This document shows positions 32,997-44,344 of a DNA stretch of 64,000 bases, in pieces. A program made the translations under genes and the position numbers. This DNA is from Trissonchulus latispiculum (Eukaryota > Nematoda > Enoplea > Enoplida > Ironidae): positions 110,425-174,424 of the forward strand of contig JASAND010018443.1 in the NCBI GenBank assembly GCA_030248195.1, read 5' to 3'. The first letter of the stretch is position 1. Each line of letters begins with the position of its first letter. The notes under the pieces were generated by a model that worked only from the letters and a program-made list of their open reading frames with translations, searched no databases and was not told where the DNA came from.

Positions 32997-33560
32997 GGTA
33001 GTAGTAACAGTAGTAGTAGTAATTTGTTGCCAGTCAAGAGAATGCCACTAATACATACGATTAATTCACGTAAACATGTAAACATGTAAAACAAAAGCCA
33101 AGGTTACATTTCTCCAACAATACAAGAGACAACTAATAAGGTTGACCAACGATGGTCGAGTTTGGCCGATTGTCGACTACTGATACCCGACCACCTGATT
33201 CTACAGAGAAATCAATTAAGGCAATATTTCTTTTAAAACTGTATAAGGATGGACTCAAAACAATTTCCGAAGGCAAGCAGTTCCAAAATTTAACAACTCT
33301 CGAATTAAAAAAGTTTCTTCTTATGTCTAATCGAGCGTACGTAGTTTGGAGTTTGAGTGGGTGACCCCTGGTTCCTGGTACATTGCATAAACTGAAAAAA
33401 ATCATCAAATTTTAGATCCACTAAATTATTAAATATTTTGTATACTAAAATAAAATCCATGTGTATTCGTCTAGTTTCAAGCGTAGGTAACTTTAAGTGC
33501 ATTAGACGCTGCTCATAACTCATAAGGTCTATCAAATAGCTGGGGACCCTTTCTTTATGA
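32997..33560 (-). pseudogene. LINE 3' end (CR1/Jockey-like RT C-terminus)
   Basis: Minus-strand frames 33,535-33,305 and 33,408-33,133 overlap through one frameshift near 33,370. They read YEQRLMHLKLPTLETRR, IFNNLVDLKFDDFFQ, TRGHPLKLQTTYARLD and FFNSRVVKFWNCLPSEIV, the standard C-terminal tail of CR1/Jockey-type LINE RTs. A (TAC)n-like tail at 32,997-33,025 marks the 3' end. It is a 5'-truncated insertion in repeat copy 2. It has no RT catalytic core and cannot act alone. Confidence 0.75.
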
Positions 33561-33704
33561 AACTGCTCTTCGTTGTTGAAAAATTAGCTAAAATGTATGG
33601 GCAACCTGGATTTTGCCTACTTTTCCCAAATTTGGCAAGTGACCATTTTAGCTAGAAAGCAGCTGCCGGGGCAAACTAAAAACAGTTTCCGGGGTACTTT
33701 TGTG

Positions 33705-34940
33705 GGCTTGATAACCATAGCTGGGGCCCCCAAATTAAATCCAAATCTTCATGACTTTATTGCGCACCCTGCTGTGCCGATTCCAATTTGAAATCGATTG
33801 TGAGACACTTCGCCACACTATTGTTCTCTTTAGGTACTTGACCTTAGACTTAAACATTAAGAAAGGGTTTAACTATAATGTTGAAAGAGGGGGCAGTTTT
33901 CTATCTTGGTAAAACTTTTATAAAACGTTAATAATGTATAAATATTAATTAAATTAATTAATTAAAGAATTAAAAAATAATTTTTTTTAAATTTAAATTA
34001 CAAAGTTGTCTTTATTTTTTTGTAAACAGAATATATTCGAATTTAAAGAACTGAAAAATTTTGCAGGTGAAGCCAATAACTTCAAAATGAAACTAGCCCA
34101 AATTTGGACCTCTTACAGTTAGCGTTGCTTTTAAAGCTTTGAAGAACAATAGAGAACTTTATTGATTACCACTTTATTGCTGTAGTGTACAAAAATAATC
34201 GTTTATCTTGCCCCCTCCTTTTTCTTCTTGTTTTCAAATGAGTGTAAACGCCGGTCTCCTTCGCATTTACAAAAAGATCAATTAAAGTGTGGCGAAGTGT
34301 CTCACTACCTTTGAAATCTACTAGAGAGGTCAAATGGTGGTCAGTTTAAAGTGTAAATAGAGGGGGCCCCATCAGTGAATATATAAAGATTACAAATTGT
34401 AATATCGTAAAACAAATGACTTTTCAACTAAAGTGAAACTTTAACTGTTAGACCATGAAAGCACTAGTTAATGCAAATAAAAATTATTTCCTTGGATCTC
34501 TGTTCAGTGGTGTCGGTGTGTCAAAATCATTTGTTATCATTATTATCATTATCATTATTAAATAAGTTAAAGTTTTTTGGAATTTTCTCATATTTTGAAT
34601 GACTTGACTCTTTGGCAATAACTTTAGCACACAATAATAGAGATGATTTTATGAAATTTAGAGCTAAAAATGGTTTATATACATTAGTTAATACTTTAAA
34701 GTTTAGTTTGCGCTGTCACTTTTCAAGTTTTGTCAGTTAAAGTTTCAGTTTAGATGAAAAAGTTGTTTTACAATATTACAATTTGTAATCTTTATATGGG
34801 GCCCCCTCTATATGCACTGTAAACTGACCACCATTTGACCTCTCTAGTAGACTTCAAATTGGAATCGGCACAGCAGGGCGCGCAATAAAGTCATTAAGAC
34901 TTGGATTTAATTTGGGGGCCCCAGCTATGGTCATCAAGCC
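33705..34940. mobile_element. Foldback element 1
   Basis: The left GGCTTGATAACCATAGCTGG and the right CCAGCTATGGTCATCAAGCC are inverses with one mismatch. Arms extend for several hundred bases, with GGGGCCCC-type words and ACAAATTGTAAT in the right order. TTTTGTG flanks both sides (33,698-33,704 and 34,942-34,948). Sister copy 1 carries the unoccupied site near 17,126. No coding region. Confidence 0.75.
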
Positions 34941-35300
34941 ATTTTGTGTATAACACATCTGCTAATTGTCAACCCTGTAGCTTGCATAGGAAATGCTTCA
35001 AAATCGCTGGAAAAAGTTTGGTCATTGTTTTGCAAAAAAATACATTTTTTATGATAGCAGTCCATGAGACAGCAGTTGGAAGGTTATCATGCTTCGGATA
35101 ATTGGCCTCTGCAAGACCTTCAAATCGATACCTTTGGCTTAAATGTACGGCTTGCGTAGTTCAAGAAATGATGGATTATTTGATTTCTGCAAAAATGACA
35201 AGCTTGCGACGCCAAAATAAGAATTGGCTGTATCGCACGACAGAAAAAGCTGGAAAGTTCCTTCCAAAAATAAAAATGTAGAGTTTAACAAGCTCTTTCG

Positions 35301-36002
35301 TTGGCTTGATGACCATAGCTGGTGCCCCCAGATTAAATCTAAGTCTTAATGACTTTTTGTATACCCTGCTGTGCAGTTTCCAATTTCAAGTCTAATAGAA
35401 AGGTCAAATAATGGTCAACTTTAATACCCAGTTCCAATGCCCTGAACAAATCGAGGGGGCCCCAGCAGTGAATGCATAAAGAAAACAAATTGTAATGTTG
35501 TAAATACAATGGCTTTTCATCTAAAATGAAACTTTAACTGGAAAAACTTGGACGCATTAATTAGTGCAAATTAATTAAAATTATTTCCTTTGAACTCTAT
35601 CCAACGGTGTGAATTTGACTTGACTCCTTGGTAAGTGACTTTGGCACACTAATTTTATAAACATTTTATTTTATAAACTACACGAAGGAAATTTTATAAA
35701 CATTCAGAGATAAAGAAATAATTTTTAATTAATTTACATTAATTGGTATTTTAAAGTTTAGTTTTAAGCTTTTCGTTTTAAATGAAAATTCAATTGTATT
35801 TACAACATTACAATTTGTTTTCTTTATACACTAACTGCTGGGCCCCCCCTCTATTTGTAATGAGTATTGGAACTATGTATTAGAGTTGATCATCATTTAA
35901 CCTTTGTATTGGACTTCAAATTGGAAACTACACAGCATGATACGCAATAAAATCATTAAGACTTAGACTAAGTTTGGGGGCCCCAGCTATGGTCATCAAG
36001 CC
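35301..36002. mobile_element. Foldback element 2, 9-bp TSD
   Basis: It is a shorter relative of foldback element 1 with the same ends, GGCTTGATGACCATAGCTGG and CCAGCTATGGTCATCAAGCC. The 9-bp GCTCTTTCG is found at 35,292-35,300 and 36,003-36,011. Long inverted repeats plus 9-bp duplications suggest Mutator-like transposition. No transposase is encoded. Confidence 0.75.
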
Positions 36003-36578
36003 GCTCTTTCGAATGAATATAGTCATGGCATGGCTCTGCAGCTGCTGCCCAACTGTCAGAAACCGGCAAAAGCTGCCCTGAACTGAAATGTCGTGTTTTT
36101 GAAGCGGGATTGCGAGGAGGGTCTTAGAATGCTAAAAGAACTTATACAACTCACTCTCTATTTCCCTGTGTTAATCGCGTGCGTATATTTAGCTGAGTGT
36201 ACGCTAAAGATAGCTGCACGACCTCTGTATCGTGCACCGTGCGGATAAGTTAATTATCCGCACGGTGCACACTGGGAAGCCTGGACCTAGGCTAATTTGC
36301 TGCGTCATGCAACGACCTGCACAAGGCAATTTTGGAAAGTTTCGCCAAATTTCATCTTGATTTGGGCCCTCAACCCATAATACGTGCCCAAAAGGAATCA
36401 CCACCTTAAAAACCAGAAATTCAGGTTTTCTCAATTTCCGGGAATTGAGTGGATTTTCAAGATTTTGTTCTGTTACAAAGTTGTTCGAATGATATGCATC
36501 TAGTTGGGGAATTGGAGAAAATTTTTAAAAGCCGGAAATTCCGTTTCCGTGTGTGTTTTTATGGAAGCGAGTAGACTT

Positions 36579-36935
36579 TCAAAAGTTAGTTCTATTACAA
36601 ACATAGTTTAGCGCGGTAAAAACTTTTGAATCTTCTTCTTCGTCTGTTTTTGGACCAATCCTGGAAAACAAATTTGCTGAGCCGGACGTGGGACGGCTGA
36701 GTCGGTCCACATCATGAAGAAAACTCAGGACTCCTGAAGGACCCTTAGAGAGAAGGTCACCCCTTGGCCTCATTCCGAGATGGCGTCGTCGGGTGATTCT
36801 GTGAAGCGGGCAGAGCGGATGAAGATGGGCTAGGTCTTCCTCTTCATGCCCGCAATTTGGACAAGCAGGGGTCTGGGATATCCCCGAGCGGAATTTCTGA
36901 GATGCAAGATCAGAGAAGAATGCCCTTTGCAGCAT
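36579..36935 (-). pseudogene. LINE Pol C-terminal zinc-finger fragment
   Basis: A 118-codon frame contains CPNCGHEEEDLAHLHPLCP, the cysteine-histidine motif at the C-terminus of R1/Jockey/I-type Pol proteins, preceded by LASQKFRSGIS. No RT motif is seen on the same strand upstream (to the right). It is a different LINE lineage from the 33-kb fragment, which has no such finger. It is a dead fragment. Confidence 0.6.
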
Positions 36936-38284
36936 CGTTCGGACTCCGGATCATGTTAGCTTCCAGGACAAAATCGAAGTTAACGTTCCCATCAAGCATA
37001 TTTTCATTGTAACGTTGGGTGATACCCATCTTTTGAAAGACACCCGTCGTGTGGGAATTGGAGAAAATGTTTAAAATCCGCAAATTTTGAAAAGTCGGAA
37101 TTCCGGAATTTAAGTGCAATTTCGCCGAAAGCTTCTACGAGCAAAAATATGTGGTTGGAGCAGCTCTATTCGACTGTGGAAACGAAATTTTGTTTGCGGT
37201 AAAAATTGGTGCGAAAAATCAAAAATTTTAACTTCCGTAAATGAAGCCCGGAATTCCGGATTTTAGCATTTCGAGTCCTGACGAATCTAAAAATATACAC
37301 GTTTTTGAGGTTTACTCCAAAGGCTAATCTGCTATAAACCATCAAAGTCTGTACAAACATCTTTCGGTCGTACTTATAGTATCGGTGTCGGCGGACGGCA
37401 GAGCAAATGCTCCATCTAAGGAATTTAAATTGAACTCAAATAAAGTCGCCTGAACTATAGTGCATCTTTGAAGCCAAGTTTCTGGAAGCAGCAGCTTGAT
37501 ACTAAGCATGGCTCTTGCATGAACAGGTTCGACAATTAGGCTAGATCTACATTCATGCATTCACAACATATAATATCAACTAGTTCAAGCACTTTGTCAC
37601 AAGACAAGAGATATAAACCTGGACTGGATACAGTTTTGTCAGAAATAAAACAACATACCGTATACGGTTATGTTCGGCATTTTCAGCTGATTCTTTACAA
37701 ACAAAGCTCTTATCTACAACAATTAAAACTAACATGTTGGCACTATCATATTCATCGATTAGAGCACATTCTGTAAAGAGCAATATTATAATTTTTTGTT
37801 GAAAACTGCTCGCGACAATTTCTTTCTCTGTTCTTGCCGATATTTGTCAAATTAATAATTCTACAGCGGTGATGACAATTGTAAACACCATAAAGTTACC
37901 AAACAGTGCCAGTTATTTAAGGATTAGCCAGCTTTGACTGTGATAGTCTTGTAGCGGGGCTAGTAAGTTTCTCGTACGTACTAACACCGTTACCACGCCC
38001 AGACGTAGCGGACGCGGAGACCGTGGCACAGATGGATAACGAACCGACTTCAAGATACGGTCGGGGCAGCCTCGCCAGATAAATACGCAGCAAATGGTCC
38101 TACCTTAAGGGCGAGATGACTCGTCATCTCACTCACTCAAAGCAGAACTACCTACCTAGCAGGAGCTCAGTGGAAACTAAACCCTAAACAAAATACAGTT
38201 TAATGAAATAGAAACAACAAGTTATTATTATAATATAAAGATGGGCTGAACCCTCAAACAGTTATACAAACAACTTACAGTGAC
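36936..38284. other. Non-coding, 5' side of the NADAR block
   Basis: The word GGGAATTGGAGAAAAT (37,053) also occurs near 36,508. A block at 38,031-38,083 (GGATAACGAACC to GGCAGCCTCGCC) matches 9,177-9,235. GAGATGACTCGTCATCTC at 38,111-38,128 is a 7-bp hairpin. Composition becomes less AT-rich after 37.97 kb. No promoter could be assigned. Confidence 0.45.
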
Positions 38285-39107
38285 TTGGATGACAGGACCG
38301 ACGGATATACCGGTCCTTCACGTTACCTCTTTGCCCCGACCCATATCTACCATACAGCCCCCCGCCCGGCAGCTGTAGCCGCGCGACTGGCTGGTCCCGG
38401 TAACCGACCCCAATACTTTGTTGACGAGCGTATTGGCGTCCTTAGCCGCGGTATGGTAGATTCCCTCCAGCAAGCTGGTAACGACCAGCTACGCCTCTAC
38501 TTAGTCGCCCCCGCCCTTGATCGAAGGTCCCCCAACTTTGACCCGTCAGCCTTTGTTCATGCCGCACGTGCCGGGCAGCCCGTGCACTGGCAAGTTCAAA
38601 GGGCCATCCAACCTTCTGAGTCCCTTTCCTGGCCCGAGGCGACTATGATGTGGCGGGCTGATGATGGCCGCGTGCGGGCTAGTCCGCTGTACATCGTGGC
38701 GACCCTTAACACCCTAGTGACGAGTATTTTAGTACTATCACTATCCCAGCCGAACTCTCCGGAGACGAGATCGCGGCACGAGAACAGCAACGCCGTGATT
38801 TTCAAACCCGTAATGTCGCCCCCGGACCGGAACTTCATCAGGCAGGCCTGATCGCCCAACCCCCTCGTTATCGCGACATTCCCTATAATACGGTAGCCGG
38901 TCGTTTTGCTTTGAGCAGGACACTGCAGTAGCGGCAGCGGTTCGGGGCCCGTCCCAACCGCTCGTCCCACCCCAGCCACAACCTGAGCGTCAGGTTGCCG
39001 TCCCTGCCCCGAGACAGTTCGGCACACTGCCGGTGCGACCGGTTACAGTTGGCCGTCCTACTCAACCACCCTCGCAGCCTGACCGAGCTCCCGCGTCAGA
39101 ACCTTAA
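38285..39107 (+). pseudogene. ORF1 upstream of the NADAR ORF, unknown function
   Basis: Coding text runs from about 38,285 to a TAA at 39,105-39,107 with frame changes near 38,715 and 38,910, giving about 270 residues. No clear ATG start was found. The first part includes RYLFAPTHIYHTAPRP, FVDERIGVLSRGMVDSLQQA and QLRLYLVAPALD. The middle has TIPAELSGDEIAAREQQRRD, likely helical. The last 65 residues are Pro/Gln-rich and disordered. GC content is well above the flanks. The stop is one codon before the ATG of the next frame and in the same frame, so readthrough or an artificial stop is possible. No family is recognised; Gag-like is only a guess. Confidence 0.45.
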
Positions 39108-39110
39108 CCT

Positions 39111-41289
39111 ATGGATATCTCGAACTTCCAGCTGACTACGCCATCAGCTGGGCCCGGTTCACAGCCCCCACCGTCGAAGCGGCTGCAAACACAGCAGCCG
39201 TCTCAACCAACTATGGGTCCTCCGCGTGCGACCCCTCCATCCCTGCTCAGTTTGACAGTAGTCAAACCGACCCCGGCCCCAACACAGCGGCCGAGGTCTG
39301 CATCCGTGGCCCGTTCGGACACGACGAAGAAGCGGCGGCGCAGTGGCTCCCGGCATCGTGCTGTGGTCCAGGCCACGGCCGACGCCCTCACCCGTACCCG
39401 ACAAATGTCCATTGGCCATTATTATGGCTCCCAGCGACCCGAACCAATGGAGTCCCCGTCTAGTCGGCCATCAAGCCGGACACCCTCCGAACCTACCCTT
39501 GTTGCCAGTGACGATGACGCGGGCCAGCCCCGACCCCGCGCCTCCTCATCCTCCAAACCGTCGAAAGAGCCGGTGCCTGGTGTTCTGCTGACCCGTGAGG
39601 AAGCCGAACATTTCTTGGCTACCATCACACGGGACAATTTTCCATCTTACCGGGAACTCCTTCATGCCCACCATGTCATACGGGCCGCAGAACGCTATGG
39701 CCACTCCACTTTTTCCCGGTTGGGAGCTAATACCCAACCCGCTTACCCTCCCTTCTCTCCGGCAGTCCCTACGGCCGACATGATAGCCCATTTAGTCCCT
39801 GTCCCTCCCCCTTGTGTCTATTACCGGGATTTTGGCAACCAATGGGATGTCACCCGGTTGCCTACCCCTGCCACCGGCTATCATGATACGGTTCATCCCG
39901 TCCTTAATACCCTTCGCCAGGTGGCTCGCGTCTGGTTCGCGGAAATCGCCGTCACCTGTACAGAACTTCCAGCGGACTTCCCACAGCAAATCCACCAACG
40001 TATGCAAGATATGTTCCCGGTTGTTACGACCTTTTTCACCGTGCAGGCCCAGGCCAGCCCGGCGGATCCCCGGTTGTTCCGTGCGACCTGGACTTTTGCC
40101 CCTCTCCCAGTCCTTGGTTCCTATGGCCCATATCCCAAGGTGACCGTCTTTCACGACGCCGCATCCCGTATCCACGCCCACGCCAAATATCTCAAGGAAT
40201 GCCTCCCTGAGATTACTCCCTACACCCATCTGTTTAGCCGAGCAGACAGCCGCTTCCTCCGCTTTGTGTGGACCGAAGCGTATAAACAGATGGACCGCCA
40301 GGTGGCCATGGCTGACGCCCACCTCCATTGGTACCAGCCCGGTGTAGAAGGGGTCCTCGACGTCCCCAGCTACCATTTCGCCCCGCCCACCCATACTTCC
40401 GTTATAAGGCACGCTTGTCCTTTGTCCATCGTCCCGAACGAGGTATCCATATCCCAAATTCCACGGATCTTTACCCCACCGGCGAGCACGGCTATCAGAC
40501 TCGCAAGTCGGACTACGTGAAGCGAGACGACGCTGTGCAGTACATCCGTAACCACCCCCAGACCCCAGGGTCCGTGGTTAAAACCCAAGTGTCCCGAATG
40601 CTGAACTCGTCCCCAGAGTCCCTGAAGGCCAACTGGGCAGGTGGCCTCAACATCCGAGCCATGGTCCGCATAGCCTTCGAACTCCTGTACGAGAACCCGT
40701 CCGTTCAGGAGTATCTCGTCACCTATCCCACCCACCTCTTTGCGGAGTCCTCGGATGACCCTCTCTGGGGTACTGGAGTCCTGGCCCCCTCATCGACGGC
40801 CAACCTGCCGCATCCATCAGAGAAATGGACCCAGATGTCTACCCGGACCTCTACGATCCCGCCGAATGGACCGGTCATAACGTCGCCGGACGAATCTGGC
40901 TGGAAGTCCTCCTATGGTTCCTCCAAAGTGGTCTAGACGATTTCTTCCTAGACCCCAAGACCCGCGAACCCCTGACCCAGGCCCAATTTTCAGCCTGCCA
41001 GGACATCCTACGGCAGCGAATCAGAGCCATGGCGGAACGGCGTCGCCGCGGCTACTCCCATCCACCCTTTTTCGACGATCGTAACCCTCCGGCCAGTCTC
41101 CGTGCGGCTCCCCTCGTCATGGGTATTAACCGCCATAGTATCTTTATGGCCGGTACCCACCCTAACCCCAGGTCCAAGGATGTATACTGCCCGGCGGCAG
41201 GTATCACCCATTTCCACCCTGCCTTTCCCCTATTGGCGAACGAACCACTCCCGATCGATCCCCGTTCCCCGGTCCTCCGCGGCTGGTAG
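39111..41289 (+). pseudogene. NADAR (YbiA-like) domain protein, frameshifted
   Basis: About 725 codons in three frames, with shifts near 40,400 and 40,800. Residues 1-170 are Ser/Pro/Arg-rich and disordered with a basic KKRRRSGSRHR patch that could be a nuclear signal. Residues about 170-430 form an unrecognised globular part (VYYRDFGNQWDVTRLP, LRQVARVWFAEIAV). The C-terminal part carries NADAR landmarks in order: YPTGEHGYQTRK (motif with the conserved Glu), YLVTYPTHLFAESS, DDPLWGTGV and WTGHNVAGRIWLEV. Known NADAR proteins remove ADP-ribose from guanosine in DNA or RNA, or hydrolyse related N-glycosides. Frame breaks may be decay or consensus error. Confidence 0.7.
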
Positions 41290-43073
41290 GCCGATCCCTC
41301 CCCTTGTCCCTCGCCCTCCTGCCCTCCTGTCCCTCACTGTCTTTCCGTCCCATCCTTCTTGCTAACATTTTATCTTCCATTCTGGCGAATTCCTAACCAA
41401 CACCGTTGGACATTTGTGGCTATTCATCATCCGTCCTTCCCTGATCCTGCCCATCGACAGCCCTCCCTACGGACGTGGTATTGTCCCCTTCAGTCCCCAC
41501 ATGGCGCACCCTAAACGTCTTTCCGCCCCTGGATCAGGTCCCAATTTTCTGGATTAGTATAATTATATTGCTATTATACTATTGTTGGATTTATGGCGCC
41601 AACTCCTTTTTGCCAGTGCTATGTGGACACTGTTCTGGTCCCTGTCCCCACAGCTGAACTATGATGGGTAGTCCCTTATTCCCTTCCCTCCAGCTCTGAA
41701 TCATACATTCCAAGAAGAAAAAGTTTGGTGGATATATGGAACTGTATAAAATTTGTTATTTGTTACTTCTTTTCTATTTTCATAGTCTATTTTTCATCCT
41801 TGTCATGTATAGCATAATATGTCCAGTACGGTGCTTTAACATTTTAAAAATTCATTCCATTTTACATTCCAAAAGGATTCACTTTTAACATTTTAAATTC
41901 ATTGGATTTTCTTTTAAAACTAACATTCTTTGAATCTATTTTAAAACTAACATTTTATCTTTCTTGGATTTTCAAAAACATTATATTTAATTAACCAAAA
42001 TTTACTATATTATTACTGCCATTTATTGTTGCTCAGTATTATATTGTTGCCTTAAAGTAATTACGTGTATTTTTGTGATTTTGTATTTGTTTTCCTTTTT
42101 CTTGTTTCTTTGTGCTTTCATTAATCAAACCAAAACCTTTTTTAAGCTCAACCAAATCCCTTTTTCAAAATCCTTTTCCTTTTTACCTTTTACTTAAACG
42201 AAAGCGCCTCTTTTTGAGAGATTATATTGACAAAAATCCCACCCACCCCATTCTTGCCACTGTTTTGATCATATGTGGGGTAGTCCATATATTGTGACAG
42301 TTTTGTTCCCCTCTCCCAGTCCGAAAAAAGTAGGTCCGCTAGAGTCTCTTTCCCCTGACTGTCGCGAAGTAGGTCAATTTGCGCAGAGGGGCAAACTTAC
42401 GTCTCGGACGTAGAATCCTTTCTGTTCTTGAATCCCTGCCCCTTTCCTTTCCTCCTTTTTGCGGTAAAACATACCGTCGGGTATTGGCTTGTATGTCTGT
42501 TTTTCTGTATGAATGCGTGTATGAATGTACCGTAGGCCCTAACGGGCATGATGGGGTATAAATGTGGTCTGTATGTATGTGAGCCCATATCCATTTTCTA
42601 GTCCCTTTGCGAAATTTCTCCCACCTTTTCCCATCAAAAATACGTCCGAGACCGCCTTTGAGCCTAGGGTTCGACCGCGTAGCCTAGGTTACCCCCTTCC
42701 CCCTTCCCCCTTAGGGCGCTCGTATAGGTTGCTGGGGTAGCCCCACCGTACCTGAGATTGTCCTACGAAGCTGGCATACTATATGACCGGAATATTGGGG
42801 GGTTGTGGCATCCCTTTTCCCCTTCCCTTGCTCTAATCTCTCAAAAAGAATAATGCTTTAATAAATTCGAAGCTATCCCCTCATCACAGGCCCCTTACTT
42901 TTGAGCTTATTTTGATTCTACTTACATATACATATACATATACACGTATTTGTTTGTTATTGACCCTATATATATCATTGACAACTGTGCATCCCATCCC
43001 TTAAAAATTCCTTTGTCCTTTTTCCTTTTTCCTCTGGCACTCGTCGGGGCTCGTGCTTTAAGCCCTGGGGAGA
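41290..43073 (+). other. Long T/C-rich 3' region of the NADAR block
   Basis: There is no supported gene. It is pyrimidine-rich on the plus strand. CATATACATATACATATACA near 42,926 is a short TA-rich tandem repeat, and AATAAA-type words occur near 42,862. It ends with GCCCTGGGGAGA, a purine-rich run just before TGTAATG, as a polypurine tract would before a 3' LTR. Confidence 0.45.
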
Positions 43074-44164
43074 TGTAATGTGGGTAATAGCGTCCCCGCT
43101 ATCACCCCCTTTCCAAGTCCTTCCCCAATTCCCACTTTCGTTGTTTTGCCTAAAACTCCCCCAAAATTCCCCCAAGTTCCCTATAAATATTGTGTTGCTA
43201 TAATTATTGGGAAGCCCAATGATTTTGTATTATTTTGTAAGTGAAAACCCCTTTAAATATCGTGCAGTGCTAACTTTATGCTCATTCTTCGAAAATTATT
43301 TAAAACCACTTATTTCTGAGCGTAAACTTAACATTGCATGAATTCTCAATTCTTGTTGGCTTAGCGAAGATAGACCCTCCCGCTCCGAACGCATAACAAA
43401 ATTCTCCTTTAATGATTTTTTCATCCTCTCTTCAGTTGGGAGTTTTTCAAGTCTATGTACGGTCGGTCCTAAGAATTGGGGGCCCCACCCATTGCGATCC
43501 ACACCTAAACGTAAGTGTTATTGTTTCGCTTTTTCTTTTGAAAATTAACTTAAACTTACATTCCCTAATCCTTTTTCTGCCCCTAACCCTTTTCAGTTTC
43601 ATTTTTGTCTAACTCCTAACTCCCCTCCCTTCCCCTTTCCTAATTTGCGGGGTTGCCCCCGTTTTCCCCTGGGTCTATTTTTACTAGCCAATTTCCCTCC
43701 CCCGTTTGTGTTATTTTGCTCCCCCTTTCCCCCTATTATTGCTGGTTCCATCCTGTCTGTACTTGTATTCCTTTTTGTGCCCTTCCTTGTCTGGTTTGCG
43801 GGTAGCCCGCTATTTTGCCTGTCCTATCTGGGTAGCCAGGAAGGATTTGCCTGTTGTAATTGCCCTGTGTTCGTCCCATTAAATCAGCCAGTTTGTCTTT
43901 TGCCTATTTAATTTAACTATTACTTATTAACTTTAACTATATTTTGATCCCTTTTTCTAGCTATGTAGAGTTCTGGGAACAGACCGGAGCTGAATTATAA
44001 CTGAGTTAATTTGTGCGCGTGTTCCCCATCTTTGTCTGGCGTCCCGTCCGGCGTCCCCCAAAATTATTCGGGGGAAAAGAGCCGCTTGGACTAAATGGTT
44101 ACTAAATGGTTACTAAATGGTAATGGTCAGTGGTTAAATTCCCTAGCTCCTCCAATATTTTACA
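43074..44164 (+). mobile_element. LTR-like sequence following the NADAR block
   Basis: It starts TGTAATGTGGGTAAT and probably ends CAATATTTTACA. It is related to 63,474-64,000 through TGTAATG at the start, GGGTCTATTTTTACTAGC (43,672), GCTGGTTCCA (43,740), GGGTAGCCCGCT (43,800) and GGGAACAG plus CCGGAG (43,976). The 5' partner LTR was not found upstream of 38,285, so this is either the 3' LTR of a truncated element that includes the NADAR frames or a solo LTR. The right edge is uncertain. Confidence 0.6.
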
Positions 44165-44344
44165 CTAAGGCCACCACCGACTCTGTCTATCCTGGTGAGT
44201 CGGTGGGATGGCTTTTTTAGCTGGCGATTGCTGGAAGACACAGTCGCCGACTACCTCCAAAATACTCGGGTCCCTACAGCATCTAAGGTAGCAGGAAACA
44301 TTTAGCAAACCCCGACGTTGCAATCACCGAAGAGGATGACTGGA

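Larger units (their letters stand above)
32437..36409 (+). repeat. Long dispersed repeat, copy 2, with nested insertions
   Basis: The left end GCTGGTGATTCCTTTTGG and right end CCAAAAGGAATCACCACC plus TTAA are inverses, so the repeat is a TTAAGGTG-family element. Blocks match copy 1 (16,727-18,318) in order. Four extra segments interrupt it: a MITE (32,505-32,818), a LINE tail (32,997-33,560) and two foldback elements (33,705-34,940 and 35,301-36,002). Confidence 0.65.

Noticed and set aside
39159..40457. Minus-strand and alternate-frame open frames over the NADAR region
   Set aside because: They are shadows of the GC-rich coding strand; the plus-strand frames carry the domain motifs.
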